A stretch of DNA of 64,000 bases from JAGLOK01 sp963675575 (lineage in GTDB: Bacteria > Bacillota > Clostridia > Christensenellales > UMGS416), in contig OY776378.1 of the NCBI GenBank assembly GCA_963675575.1, positions 496,001 to 560,000 of the forward strand, given 5' to 3'. The position numbers were made by a program, and so were the translations under genes. The notes under the pieces are model-generated. The model was not told the origin of the DNA. It searched no databases and saw nothing but the letters and a program-made list of their open reading frames with translations. The stretch's first letter is position 1. The number at the start of each line of letters is the position of its first letter. Below are positions 1-9,470 of the stretch, piece by piece.

Positions 1-2
1 CG

Positions 3-593
3 AATGTGAACGTATTGGTGACTCTGTCATTTAATAAGCTTAAAGAAACAACAAAGCCATATTGGGAGAATAACATTCATGTTCAGCAAATATACCGCTC
101 AATATACGAAGATGAGTACTTATTGATAGATGGTACAAGACTTTCATTTTCGTCTGACAAACCACAATTTAAGGGCTTAGAAAATGAAATACTAAATAAT
201 ATGAGGTTAAATCCTGAAAAAAATATGATAACGGATAGTTCATGGATAGGTGATGTTTCAACCACAGATAATATAACAAGCAGACTGGCAAGTTTTACAG
301 TTAATAGATATGTCACAGGATACAAAGCTATCTATTCAGGAAGTTTTGATATTCCAAACATGCTTGTATATGATGCTACCGCTATATATGAGTCTGAACT
401 TTCAAAGGCAGTGCCTAATGGCACCGAATATACAGTAAAGGCAATTGTTACATATGAAGAAGCCAATGAAGTAATACCTCCCAATAATATTCCGGTAATT
501 GTGGGCACGAGTACAGGTGTAGTAGGACTTTGTGGTTTAATATTTTTCATTATTAAGCGCAGAAAAAAGAAAAACAATATAAAAATCAAATAA
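3..593 (+). CDS. C-terminal part of a membrane-anchored surface protein (5' end outside window)
   Basis: The reading frame is open to the left edge, and no ribosome binding site precedes the first GTG, so this is the 3' end of a longer gene. The visible ~195 residues are polar and beta-rich. They end in a short Pro/Asn linker, one hydrophobic segment of about 20 residues (roughly residues 163-184 of the visible part) and a Lys/Arg-rich tail, which is the layout of a C-terminally anchored exported protein. No LPxTG-like motif is seen. A Cna_B-type surface protein follows, so the pair may belong to one surface or adhesion cargo block. I do not recognise the family. Confidence 0.6.
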   Translation, partial: NVNVLVTLSFNKLKETTKPYWENNIHVQQIYRSIYEDEYLLIDGTRLSFSSDKPQFKGLENEILNNMRLNPEKNMITDSSWIGDVSTTDNITSRLASFTVNRYVTGYKAIYSGSFDIPNMLVYDATAIYESELSKAVPNGTEYTVKAIVTYEEANEVIPPNNIPVIVGTSTGVVGLCGLIFFIIKRRKKKNNIKIK

Positions 594-608
594 ATATTAA
601 AATACTGA

Positions 609-631
609 CTCGAGAAATCGGGGCTTTTTTT
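609..631 (+). terminator. Short GAAA-loop intrinsic terminator
   Basis: A 5-bp stem with one G-U pair (609-613 with 618-622), closed by a GAAA tetraloop, is followed by a T-run (625-631). It lies between the truncated first gene and the Cna_B protein. The stem is short, so termination may be partial. Confidence 0.45.
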
Positions 632-653
632 ATATTAAAGAAAGGAAACGAAA

Positions 654-3600
654 ATGATTAGAAAAACACTTTGTATGGTTATTATGTTATTGGTGTTGAG
701 CATTACTTCTGCATATGCAGTACCACCTGAAAATCCACATATCGAAAGTGGAACAGCTGCAGAAGGTGGGAATTACTTTGAGTTCGATGCAACATACCTT
801 GGAGAAAGTGGTTGGCGGGATTTATTGACTCCACCACATTGGGTGGTAGAGACCAGGGAAGTTGCATATTGCTTAGACCATATGTCAGAAAGTCCGCATG
901 GTGATATGTATGGGAAGTTCGATCCTGCGGCCATATACTCTGAAAGAACATATACTGGACTGCTTGCGATAATTGAACACAGCTTTCCATATAGGAATGC
1001 AGGTCTTACTGATAGTCAAATTAGGTACGCGACGGCAAATGCAATCCGAGCATGGCTCAGAGAAAGCGCTGGTATTGGATATGACTTTATGCTGCCATCA
1101 AACAATGCAGTCAAACCAAAGACTGCCGCATATCAAGGAGCTTTTAACTTCTATAACCAACTGCTGGATAAAGCGCGAAATGGTTCAATAATCAATCATT
1201 CAATAACTGCTAATCCAAGCACAATTGAATTACAAGTCCAAGGGAATAACCTGGTAGGGCAGTTAGCCATTGAGTATTCGGCACTAAACGGTCAATATGT
1301 AATAAATACAAATGTTTTGCCTAGTGGTGTAAGTATATCAGGTTATACAGGTAACAACGGAGATGTACTTACGATAACAGCTCCGATATCTATGATTGGA
1401 CAAACTATTGATATTGAAAATGTACTTACAGGCTATGATAACCGTTCAGCAACAAATGTGTTTTGGTTGGATGGTTCATCTGGACATCAAGCAGTTGTTG
1501 TACCCATAGTAGACCAAATGAATCCTGTAACTACTGCAAATATTACAATAAGCTCTGCACCGGCTACGCTGACTATAATAAAGCATGGTGAAACAGATGA
1601 CATTCTATTGCAAGATGCAGTTTTTGGATTGTATAAATCTGATGATACATTAGTTGAACAACTTACATCAGATATAAATGGCAGAGCAATAAGTAATAAT
1701 CTGCAATTTGGTGATTCCTATATAAAAGAAATCACAGCACCTATTGGATATGTAAAAGACGACACAAAACATCCTTTCACTATCACTCTTGAAAATAGAC
1801 AAATAGAAATTGAATTATACAATACTTTAATCAGAGGAAATGTAAGTATATTAAAAACAGGAGAAACAGGCAATCCATTGCAAGGAGTCGTGTTTGGTCT
1901 ATATAATTCATACAATAATCTGATTGAAGAACTCATAACAGATATTGAAGGCAAAGCAACAAGTAGTCAATTCATGTATGGTGAATACTATCTAAAGGAA
2001 ATATCAACACTTGATGGATACAATTTGGATGAAACTCCTATACCATTTCAAATCATACAAAATAATTTGACAGTTGAATTGACTGCAACTAATAAAAGGA
2101 TTCATGGCAGGGTACAGATTACGAAGTATGGAGAATCAAATAATCCTTTGCAAGGTGCTGTTTATGGTGTATATGATTCAAATAATATATTAATTGAGGA
2201 AATTACAACTAAAGATACTGGCATCGCAGTAAGCGGTCAGTTGCTGTATGGAGATTACTGTCTGAAAGAGATTACACCACCGGTTGGTTATCTACTAAAT
2301 ATAGCAGCCATTCCTTTTCAAATACGAAATCAGGATGAAGTTATAGAGCTTACAGCTGAGAACATACAAATCCGAGGCAAAGTACAAATATTTAAAAACG
2401 ACGAAAGAGATAACCCACTTCAGGGAGTAGAATTCAATATCTATACTTCAAATGATTTATTTATGGATAAGATTTTTACAGATATTAATGGTATAGCAAT
2501 AAGCAATGATTTGCCATATGGTGATTACTATTTGAAAGAAGTTAATCCTCCTGTAGGATACGTTTTAGATGATATCAAACATCCCTTTTCTATCACAACA
2601 GATAATGCGATAGTTAAATTGGATTTATATAATTATCTGATAACAGGACAAGTTGGTGTGGTAAAAGGATGTGGCTGGAAACCACTTAAAGATGCAGTTA
2701 TAGGTGTATATGATCTTGATGGCACTTTGATAGAAGAGCTTATAACAGATATTCAAGGCTGTGCTATAAGCGGACCACTTGAATATGGCGGGTATTACAT
2801 CAAAGAAATCACAGCGCCGCCCGGGTATTTAAAGAGTGACGAAGAAATACAATTCATAATTGAAATCGATGATAGAACTATCTGGCTGCCTTTAGAAAAT
2901 GAATTAATAACAGGCAGAGTACAAATTAACAAAGTGGGCGAGAACAATGAACCACTTCAAGGTGCAGTTTTTAGGATTTACGATAACTATGCAAATGTTA
3001 TTGATGAAATTATTTCCGATGAAAATGGAATAGCATTGAGCAAAATTCTGGACTACGGAGAATATGAAATTGTAGAGATAAAAGCTCCTGACGGATATAA
3101 CATGAACATGATATCAACGTTTTTAAATATACAAAATCAAGATGAAATAGTTGAGGTTACAATTCGCAATGATCCGATAAAGGGTAAATTGAAGATATCA
3201 AAGACAAATGAATATGATATGCCGCTATCAGGCGCGATATTCGGTGTATATACAGCTGATTATTCTTTAATATGTGAATTAACCACCAATGAAAATGGTG
3301 AGGCAATAAGTCCGTTTCTTGTATGTGGTAGCTACTACTTAAAAGAAATTACTCCACCTGTGGGATATACCTTGAATGAAGATATAATTCCGTTCAGCAT
3401 AACCAGACAAGGGCAAATGGTAAGTTTGGAAGTCAGAAATACAATTATTCAAGGAAGAGTTCAGATTAAAAAAACAAGTGCCTTAGAAGGTGAATTGTTA
3501 AAAGGAGCAGTATTCGGTTTGTTTAGCTCGGGTGATACTTTAATTGAAGAATTGAAAACTGATGAAAATGGTATTGCAATATCATCTGAACTTAATTATG

Positions 3601-4091
3601 GAGAATACTATCTGAAAGAATTTAAAACAGCAGATGGTTATTTACTCGATAATATAAATCATTCATTCAGTATTACAGAAGACGGAAAGACGGTAGAGCT
3701 TAACATCCAAAACACTCCTGTTATAGGAAGTATAGAAATTTACTATAAAAACATCAAACACTGTAATGAGATAGCTGATGCATATTGTTATACCGACTGG
3801 GTGGGCAACGAATATATGCCCTGGGTAAACGATAATGGATTGGGCAATAAACCAATTGAAGGTTACTCATTTGTCAAAGGTGACTATCCATCAGAAAAAC
3901 AATTAATCGATGGAAAGCTAACGATTACATATTGGTATGATGATCCCGTAGAAGGTAGCTGGAATGACGTTGTTGCAATACCTAAGACAGGTCAAGCTTT
4001 TCCTTTGTGGTGTTATATTGCTTCAGCGGTATGTTTTATGCTTGCAGGGATATTTATTAGATTGATAACACTGAAACACAGAAATATATAA
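654..4091 (+). CDS. Cna_B-repeat (SpaA-like) cell-wall surface protein with sorting signal
   Basis: An exported adhesin or pilin-like protein of 1145 residues. It starts with a signal peptide (about residues 1-23, ending in AYA). The N-terminal domain has a YCLDHM motif (Cys73) and a later NAIRAW motif that resemble a thioester domain, though the glutamine partner is not certain. From about residue 305 to 1020 there are eight Cna_B/prealbumin-like repeats of about 90 residues. Each starts with a V-x-I-x-K strand, has a Y-Y-L-K-E strand in the middle and ends with an E-L-x-N-type strand, the positions expected for Lys-Glu-Asn isopeptide cross-links. The C terminus has IPKTG at 1109-1113, a hydrophobic helix and a basic tail, so it is a sortase substrate. 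No sortase gene is in the window. The start is preceded by an AAAGGA site. Repeat 5 has a degenerate K-G-C-G start. Confidence 0.88.
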   Translation: MIRKTLCMVIMLLVLSITSAYAVPPENPHIESGTAAEGGNYFEFDATYLGESGWRDLLTPPHWVVETREVAYCLDHMSESPHGDMYGKFDPAAIYSERTYTGLLAIIEHSFPYRNAGLTDSQIRYATANAIRAWLRESAGIGYDFMLPSNNAVKPKTAAYQGAFNFYNQLLDKARNGSIINHSITANPSTIELQVQGNNLVGQLAIEYSALNGQYVINTNVLPSGVSISGYTGNNGDVLTITAPISMIGQTIDIENVLTGYDNRSATNVFWLDGSSGHQAVVVPIVDQMNPVTTANITISSAPATLTIIKHGETDDILLQDAVFGLYKSDDTLVEQLTSDINGRAISNNLQFGDSYIKEITAPIGYVKDDTKHPFTITLENRQIEIELYNTLIRGNVSILKTGETGNPLQGVVFGLYNSYNNLIEELITDIEGKATSSQFMYGEYYLKEISTLDGYNLDETPIPFQIIQNNLTVELTATNKRIHGRVQITKYGESNNPLQGAVYGVYDSNNILIEEITTKDTGIAVSGQLLYGDYCLKEITPPVGYLLNIAAIPFQIRNQDEVIELTAENIQIRGKVQIFKNDERDNPLQGVEFNIYTSNDLFMDKIFTDINGIAISNDLPYGDYYLKEVNPPVGYVLDDIKHPFSITTDNAIVKLDLYNYLITGQVGVVKGCGWKPLKDAVIGVYDLDGTLIEELITDIQGCAISGPLEYGGYYIKEITAPPGYLKSDEEIQFIIEIDDRTIWLPLENELITGRVQINKVGENNEPLQGAVFRIYDNYANVIDEIISDENGIALSKILDYGEYEIVEIKAPDGYNMNMISTFLNIQNQDEIVEVTIRNDPIKGKLKISKTNEYDMPLSGAIFGVYTADYSLICELTTNENGEAISPFLVCGSYYLKEITPPVGYTLNEDIIPFSITRQGQMVSLEVRNTIIQGRVQIKKTSALEGELLKGAVFGLFSSGDTLIEELKTDENGIAISSELNYGEYYLKEFKTADGYLLDNINHSFSITEDGKTVELNIQNTPVIGSIEIYYKNIKHCNEIADAYCYTDWVGNEYMPWVNDNGLGNKPIEGYSFVKGDYPSEKQLIDGKLTITYWYDDPVEGSWNDVVAIPKTGQAFPLWCYIASAVCFMLAGIFIRLITLKHRNI

Positions 4092-4113
4092 AATATAGAT
4101 TGGAGTTTATTTG

Positions 4114-4443
4114 ATGAGTGATACGATAAAAAAAGCAGAAAGAAAAGACTGGTGGTATTCATACAATGCCATATTTAAGTTGGACTTAAAAATACAAGCA
4201 AAAATGCTCTATTGTTATTTATGTAGATGTGCGGACAGTGAGTCACAGAGCTTTCCGGCAAAAAAATTAATTATTAGTGATTGCAGTATGGGAAGAACTT
4301 CTGCAGGTAAAGCTTTAAGAGAACTTGAAAATGCAAGGCTAATAACAAGAGAGAAAAGATACAGGAAAAATGGAAGCCAAACGAGCAATCAATATACTAT
4401 ATTTCCAAAGCCATATGATATTGAAGAGGACGATATGAGCTAA
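4114..4443 (+). CDS. Small helix-turn-helix protein of mobile-element type
   Basis: About 109 residues. ATG at 4114 is preferred over the TTG at 4111 because GGAG sits 8 bases upstream. The first half has the W-W-x-x-Y-N-A-I-F start and A-K-M-L-Y-C-Y-L-C helix common to the HTH_36-like replication-initiator or DnaD-type domains found on conjugative elements and plasmids. A recognition-helix-like segment (S-M-G-R-T-S-A-G-K-A-L) and a basic wing follow. It probably binds DNA in control of the element, but its target is unknown. It ends about 120 bases before the next gene, with a terminator between. Confidence 0.6.
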   Translation: MSDTIKKAERKDWWYSYNAIFKLDLKIQAKMLYCYLCRCADSESQSFPAKKLIISDCSMGRTSAGKALRELENARLITREKRYRKNGSQTSNQYTIFPKPYDIEEDDMS

Positions 4444-4511
4444 CGAATATTAATATAAAGAATAAAACTCAATTCAGATTTAAACTAAATAATATAAATG
4501 ATTCAACATCA

Positions 4512-4533
4512 AGCAGCGACAAGCTGTTTTTTT
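4512..4533 (+). terminator. Intrinsic terminator after the HTH gene
   Basis: A 6-bp stem (4512-4517 with 4523-4528, one G-T pair) has a 5-base loop and runs into seven T residues. It ends the transcript of the HTH gene. Confidence 0.6.
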
Positions 4534-4565
4534 ATTATACCCAAATATAAAAATCGGAGGATAAC

Positions 4566-5129
4566 ATGAGAAGAATCGACACACAAAAGATTAAATCAAA
4601 AACGGAACATAACACGAAGAAGAAACTGATGATTATACTACTGCTGCTCATAGTAACAATAGCAATCATTTGCTTATTACTTAGAGTATGTACAGGTGAT
4701 TTGTTGAGCAAATATCCCACAGCAGCACCTGTATACCTTGAAGATGAAGGCAGCTCTATAGAAGGTGAAGCTAAAATGAAAGAGCGAGAAGAAATACTTA
4801 AAGAACTGGAGAAACAACAGCTTGTTGTAACGGACAAACTTAGCTCTAACATAACATTCCCCTTAGGTGATATCGGAACAATCGGAGAGTGGATAGTTGA
4901 AAACCCGAAAGAGAATAACATCATCCAGCAAGCTGAAGTATATTTGGATAATCGTCTCATAGTAAAATCAACACCAATATATCCGGACCAGCATATTACG
5001 GCAATTGAGCTTTTGGAAGAAATAGTGTCCGGTGAATATGAAGTCATTGCATATATCAATTACTACGATATCGAAACCAAAGAGTTCATAAGTAAGGCGG
5101 GATATAAGATACACCTTACTGTTAAGTAG
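4566..5129 (+). CDS. Membrane-anchored extracytoplasmic protein of unknown function
   Basis: 187 residues, with a basic cytoplasmic N terminus, one transmembrane helix at about residues 20-42, then a polar outside domain. The segment at residues 65-85 is rich in Glu/Lys and may form a short coiled coil. The remainder looks beta-sandwich-like. A GGAGG site precedes the start. It sits just upstream of two secreted proteins that share a domain, so it may be a membrane partner for them. That role is inferred from position only. No known family recognised. Confidence 0.6.
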   Translation: MRRIDTQKIKSKTEHNTKKKLMIILLLLIVTIAIICLLLRVCTGDLLSKYPTAAPVYLEDEGSSIEGEAKMKEREEILKELEKQQLVVTDKLSSNITFPLGDIGTIGEWIVENPKENNIIQQAEVYLDNRLIVKSTPIYPDQHITAIELLEEIVSGEYEVIAYINYYDIETKEFISKAGYKIHLTVK

Positions 5130-5183
5130 TCATCCGGTACTAACCGGTAAAAATAAATAATAAAATTTTGGAGGAAATAAAAT

Positions 5184-5783
5184 ATGAAATTTAAAACTAA
5201 AAGAATACTCACGATCCTAATGGCTGTAATGGCCATTTTTTGCTTTGCTGCAGTTCCGGCATTTGCAGATGATGCAACTGCAAGCGGTGAAGGTGACGTT
5301 ACAGCGACTGTACCTGTTGAAGGCTCAATTACAGCGCTAACGATCTCAATCACGCATCCCGCAACTCTTGCATATACCATTGACCCGAATACCGGCGCAA
5401 TGGGTGATTTCATTGCACCTGATGTGCCAATTACCAATAACACCAAAGTACCTGTAAACATTACAGTGCAATCACTTGCTTCTTCAGCAGGTGGAACGAT
5501 ACAGTTTACAGATGTAGCAGATGATGCAAAGGATTGGGCAAATCTTAACCTTGCCGATTCCAAAACATTCCTGGCACTCGGTATCAGCGTAAAGGATGCA
5601 GTGGGCTGGAATGTGGGTTATGACACAAGTACTCATTATGCAGTAAAAGCGGATCCAACACTGTTTGGCTCTCTACCTGCAAATACAACAGGTACATTTA
5701 CTATGGTAGCAGACTTCGGTCTTGCATTCGATCAGGCATATACAGCAATGCACAGTTTGATTTTTATGTTTAACCTTGTGTAA
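5184..5783 (+). CDS. Secreted single-domain protein sharing its domain with the RCC1 protein downstream
   Basis: 199 residues with a clear signal peptide (cut after about residue 28, A-F-A before D-D). The mature protein is one beta-rich domain of about 165 residues. It contains G-D-V-T-A-T-V-P, a T-I-S-I-T-H-P-A strand, Y-T-I-D-P-N and the ending G-L-A-F-D-Q-A-Y. The same landmarks occur in the same order in the last 165 residues of the gene at 5881-7848, so the two share an ancestor. It ends in a hydrophobic strand (M-F-N-L-V) with no anchor. A strong GGAGG site precedes the start. It resembles cell-surface or fibre-type domains in general layout only; function unknown. Confidence 0.7.
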   Translation: MKFKTKRILTILMAVMAIFCFAAVPAFADDATASGEGDVTATVPVEGSITALTISITHPATLAYTIDPNTGAMGDFIAPDVPITNNTKVPVNITVQSLASSAGGTIQFTDVADDAKDWANLNLADSKTFLALGISVKDAVGWNVGYDTSTHYAVKADPTLFGSLPANTTGTFTMVADFGLAFDQAYTAMHSLIFMFNLV

Positions 5784-5814
5784 AGCAAAAAGATGTATAG
5801 CTAATTAACCTATA

Positions 5815-5860
5815 AAGCACGGCTGAAACCTTAACCGGATGACTATTAGCCGTGCTTCTT
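5815..5860 (+). terminator. Long hairpin between the two paralogous secreted-protein genes
   Basis: A perfect 10-bp stem (5815-5824 with 5848-5857) encloses a 23-base loop. The tail is only weakly T-rich, so it may act as a processing or partial-termination site that sets different levels for the two related proteins. Confidence 0.5.
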
Positions 5861-5880
5861 ATTAAATATGGGAGGGAATA

Positions 5881-7848
5881 ATGAAAAAAACAATATTAAT
5901 ATTACTAATATTTTTAGTAATGCTTCTTACAAGTATCCCGGCACATGCTATGGAGAAAGGTAGTATGAAGATAATATCAAATGGAGATACAACGTTATTA
6001 ATTGAATCGGACGGTACAGTAAAAAGCTGGGGCCGAAACAAGTATGGCGAAGTTGGGAATGGGACTACAGTAGACCAGATAACACCTATAGTAATACCTG
6101 AGCTTACAAATATAAAAGAAATTGTAGCCAATGATTATGGCAGTGGCTTTTTTATTGCTTTGGATAATGACGGCAAAGTATATAGTTGGGGATATAACGG
6201 ATATGGACAATTGGGATTAGGTACTACTACTAATCAGTTAACTCCTGCATTGGTCTCAAGTCTTCCAACAGTATCTGAAATAATTCTTAATGGTTATACA
6301 ACATATGCGATAACTACAGAGGGCGATGTATATGCCTGGGGCTTGAATACATACGGACAGATTGGAAATGGCACTACAACAAACAAAACGACACCAAATA
6401 AGGTAGGCACGGTAAGCAATGTAGAAGAACTAATATGTGAAGGTCAAACCGTATTTGCACTAACTGAGAGTAAAAAGGTTTATGCATGGGGTCGTGCTGA
6501 CGACTTTCAGCTTGGTACAGGGGTAGTTAACCTCAAACAAACATCACCGGTGCTGATTAGTAGTTTATCTAATGTAGATGAAGTAATTTCGAATGGAGTA
6601 ACATCATTTGCTATATGTAATAACAGACAAGATGTATATTCATGGGGAGAAGGGTGGAATGGCGAATTAGGTACTTATAGCGAGAGAAACAGAACTCCAA
6701 CAAGAATATGGGTTCTATCAGACCTTAATGCAACAATTGATGAAATAGTCATAGAATTGAATACATGTTTTGCAATTGCAAGTGATAATACATTATACGG
6801 CTGGGGACATAATAGTTATTGTCAACTTGGAAATGGTGGAACATATAATAAGGCTATACCTGAAATAATACAAAACATTCCTAAAGTACAACAGTTCATA
6901 TTCAACGGGAATTCAGGAATCGTACTGGGAGAAGACAATTGTGTATATACATGGGGTAGGAATCCTTACGGTGAAATAGGAAGTGGGGATAGTTACAGTC
7001 AAGCATATACTGAAAAACTAACAGTGTTAGGAAATAATATTAAACAAATATATAATGGCATTAATTCAATGTATGCAAGAAATGCAGACGGTGTTTTGTA
7101 CGGATGGGGAACAAATAACCTTGGACAGTTGGGTATTGGTAGTACTGTGAGAATTGTAGCGCCTACAGTAATACTAGAACTCACCGATATAACTAAGCTA
7201 GAGAAAATAGGCAATACGGTATTTGCAAGTGATTCTCAAGATACCATATATGGCTGGGGCAATAATGCATATGGACAATTAGGTGATGGCACGATTGCAG
7301 CAATATTATCTCCGATAGTAATTACTCAAAACAATTTTACGACAATAACCGGCACAGGTGATGTAAACAGCATAGTGCCAATCGTGGGCTCAATTAATGC
7401 ACTTACTATCTCAGTTACGCATCCGGCGAACATTTCGTATACCATTGATCCTAATAACCCTGATGGCTTTTATACCACGGATATACGAATACAAAACAAC
7501 TCCAAAGTACCGGTCAGAATTACGATAGAATCGTTTGAAGCAAGCTCTGAAGCGGATATACAATTTATCGATGTTTTGCCGGATAGCATGGATTGGGACA
7601 GTCTAAGCCTTGAAGAATCCAAAAGCTATATAGCGCTTGGTATACAATATATTAATATTGACGAGTGGTTATATCCTGAACTCATATTCATGAATCCTGT
7701 ATATGCCATAGAGCTTGATAATACATCAATAGGTGTTCTTGCAAAGGATACGTACGCAGCACTTGAACTATCGGTTAGACATGGTTTGGCATTTGATAGA
7801 AGCTATATGGCAAAGCATGACTTGGTTTTTGTCTTTTCGTTGGTATAA
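5881..7848 (+). CDS. Secreted RCC1 beta-propeller protein with C-terminal domain shared with its upstream neighbour
   Basis: 655 residues. A signal peptide (1-23, ending A-H-A) is followed by RCC1 / alpha-tubulin-suppressor-like repeats up to about residue 485. I count nine W-G-x-N-x-Y-G-Q-L-G-x-G-type motifs, more than the seven blades usual for RCC1, so the fold may be a larger or paired propeller. From about residue 491 to the end is a domain matching the whole mature protein at 5184-5783, including V-P-I-V-G-S, the T-H-P-A strand, Y-T-I-D-P-N and G-L-A-F-D-R-S-Y. A GGAGGG site precedes the ATG. In bacteria RCC1 repeats occur in surface and effector proteins that bind proteins. Here the propeller may display a binding face while the C-terminal domain assembles with the free domain protein. 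Confidence 0.78.
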   Translation: MKKTILILLIFLVMLLTSIPAHAMEKGSMKIISNGDTTLLIESDGTVKSWGRNKYGEVGNGTTVDQITPIVIPELTNIKEIVANDYGSGFFIALDNDGKVYSWGYNGYGQLGLGTTTNQLTPALVSSLPTVSEIILNGYTTYAITTEGDVYAWGLNTYGQIGNGTTTNKTTPNKVGTVSNVEELICEGQTVFALTESKKVYAWGRADDFQLGTGVVNLKQTSPVLISSLSNVDEVISNGVTSFAICNNRQDVYSWGEGWNGELGTYSERNRTPTRIWVLSDLNATIDEIVIELNTCFAIASDNTLYGWGHNSYCQLGNGGTYNKAIPEIIQNIPKVQQFIFNGNSGIVLGEDNCVYTWGRNPYGEIGSGDSYSQAYTEKLTVLGNNIKQIYNGINSMYARNADGVLYGWGTNNLGQLGIGSTVRIVAPTVILELTDITKLEKIGNTVFASDSQDTIYGWGNNAYGQLGDGTIAAILSPIVITQNNFTTITGTGDVNSIVPIVGSINALTISVTHPANISYTIDPNNPDGFYTTDIRIQNNSKVPVRITIESFEASSEADIQFIDVLPDSMDWDSLSLEESKSYIALGIQYINIDEWLYPELIFMNPVYAIELDNTSIGVLAKDTYAALELSVRHGLAFDRSYMAKHDLVFVFSLV

Positions 7849-7861
7849 AGCCAAAAACATA

Positions 7862-7965
7862 CCCCGTGTCGTATAGTGACACCCCTAGAAATGCATAACG
7901 TTACCAGTCTGCCTATTACCCCGTGTCGTATTATGACACCCATCCATGTCGTATATTGACACCCC
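7862..7965. repeat. Three copies of a palindromic GTGTC-N7-GACAC repeat
   Basis: Three near-identical units lie at 7862-7885, 7919-7941 and 7945-7965. Each holds an inverted repeat of GTGTC and GACAC (ATGTC in the third) around a 7-base GTAT-rich centre, followed by CCC. Spacing is 57 then 23 bases. The array stands between the RCC1 gene and the UvrX-like remnant. Likely readings are a remnant end of an IS21-like element, whose ends carry multiple such repeats, or a multi-copy protein-binding site. No transposase gene lies nearby. Confidence 0.7.
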
Positions 7966-8075
7966 ATAAGTACTACACAGCAAGAAGTACATTAAAGCAG
8001 GAATATAATAATATATTTATTAATCTATCTACTATGTCTTTATTATAATTATAATTGGAATGTTAATATTTTTCA

Positions 8076-8125
8076 TTGACAAAGCATATACGCTCATATA
8101 TTATATAAACACGAATGAGTGTTCG
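8076..8125 (+). promoter_or_regulatory. Promoter with LexA-like SOS box for the UvrX-like gene
   Basis: TTGACA at 8076-8081 and an AT-rich -10 around 8097-8104 are followed by CGAATGAGTGTTCG at 8112-8125. This fits 12 of 14 positions of the Gram-positive LexA (DinR) box CGAACRNRYGTTYC. The box covers the expected transcription start, as in repressed SOS genes, and the next gene is a Y-family polymerase, the usual target of such control. Confidence 0.6.
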
Positions 8126-8158
8126 CTTATTTCTGTTTTATTAAGGAGAGGATGAGTA

Positions 8159-9415
8159 ATGGAGCCATGTTACATGCATATTGATGTAAATAGTGCTTTC
8201 TTATCATGGGAAGCAGCATATCGTATTCAACATGGTGATAATATTGATTTGCGTAAAATACCTTCAGTAGTAGGAGGTTCGCAAGCAACACGGCATGGGA
8301 TAGTTTTAGCAAAGTCCATACCTGCAAAAAAATTATACAATATAAAAACAGGTGAAAGCTTAATGGAAGCAAGGGTTAAGGCTGGCACTAATTTAACTGT
8401 TGTTCCTCCTAATCATGAAGTTTACAGAGAAGCTTCCAATGCATTGATGCAATTATTGTCTCAATACTCGCCGGATATTGATCAGTTCTCAATTGACGAA
8501 GCCTTTTTAAATTACACAGGAATGAAGTCTTTATTTGGTGATTCGGTCGAAAGAGCGTATAAAATCAAAGATGAGATTGAAACCCAACTAGGGTTCACAG
8601 TCAATATTGGTGTCTCAACAAATAAGCTTTTAGCAAAGATGGCTTGTGAGTTTGAAAAACCAAATAAGGTTCATACTTTATTCCCAGAAGAAATCAAGGA
8701 TAAAATGTGGCCATTACCCATTGGTGATTTATACATGGTGGGTAGGAAAATGAATGATCACTTCATAGGCAGAGGTATTTTAACTATTGGTAGTTTAGCA
8801 AAGCTTGATGAGATGACAGCAAGACGATGGTTCAAGTCAAATGGAGCTATGTTATGGAATTATGCCAATGGAAGATTCGAAGACAATGGTACGGGTGGTG
8901 CAGGTTTTTTTCAATCAATGACTTCAGAGAGTTCTAAGCATCAAGTCAAGGGAATTGGCAACTCAGGAACAATAGCATTTAACATTGACAGATTGGATGT
9001 GGTGCACACCAAGCACTTCTATCATTATGTGAAACTGTAGGCTACAGACTTAGGCAAGGTGGTTACAGCGGGAAAGTAATGCATGTAGGCTATACCACAG
9101 ATGAGTTTGTGAGAGTAGGCAAACAGTTCAAGTTTGGTTCATATACGAATAATACTACTGAAATATATTTAAGAGTTTGTAAGATATTCGATTTTCTCTG
9201 GAATGGTGAAAAAATCAGGCAGATTGGAATCAGAATCTACAAACCTTACGCAGTGTACAAATATTCAAACGAGTTTGTTCTTCTCCACTTGAAAAGCAAG
9301 AAAAAAACAAAGTGCTTGATGAAGTTATCGATGACTTGCGAAACAGATATGGGAACGAAGCAATCCTAAGGGCAAAATTTCTTGATGGCCAACTTAACCC
9401 AATGATTGGTGGCAC
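8159..9415 (+). pseudogene. Frameshifted Y-family DNA polymerase (UvrX/DinB-like)
   Basis: The intact first 280 residues carry the Y-family catalytic motifs H-I-D-V-N-S-A-F and S-I-D-E-A-F, then the helix-hairpin region and the start of the little-finger domain. Near 9005-9015 the frame is lost and a stop follows at 9038. The expected continuation (L-L-S-L-C-E-T-V-G-Y-R-L) reads on in frame 1 to about 9237, then in frame 2 to about 9282, then in frame 0 through V-L-D-E-V-I-D-D-L-R. At least three one-base lesions therefore break the gene. The N-terminal 293 residues could still be made but lack the DNA-binding little finger. Sequencing error is possible, but neighbouring long genes are intact. 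Confidence 0.8.
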
Positions 9416-9470
9416 ATGGGGGAGTGGTTCATATCGTCCGAGAGAATGGGTTGCCTATATGAGACGACTT

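Noticed and set aside
654..4091. Firm assignment of a thioester bond in the N-terminal domain
   Set aside because: The Cys motif fits, but the partner Gln cannot be placed with certainty, so only a resemblance is claimed.
7862..7965. CRISPR array
   Set aside because: Only three short palindromic units with spacers of unequal and too short length, and no cas genes.
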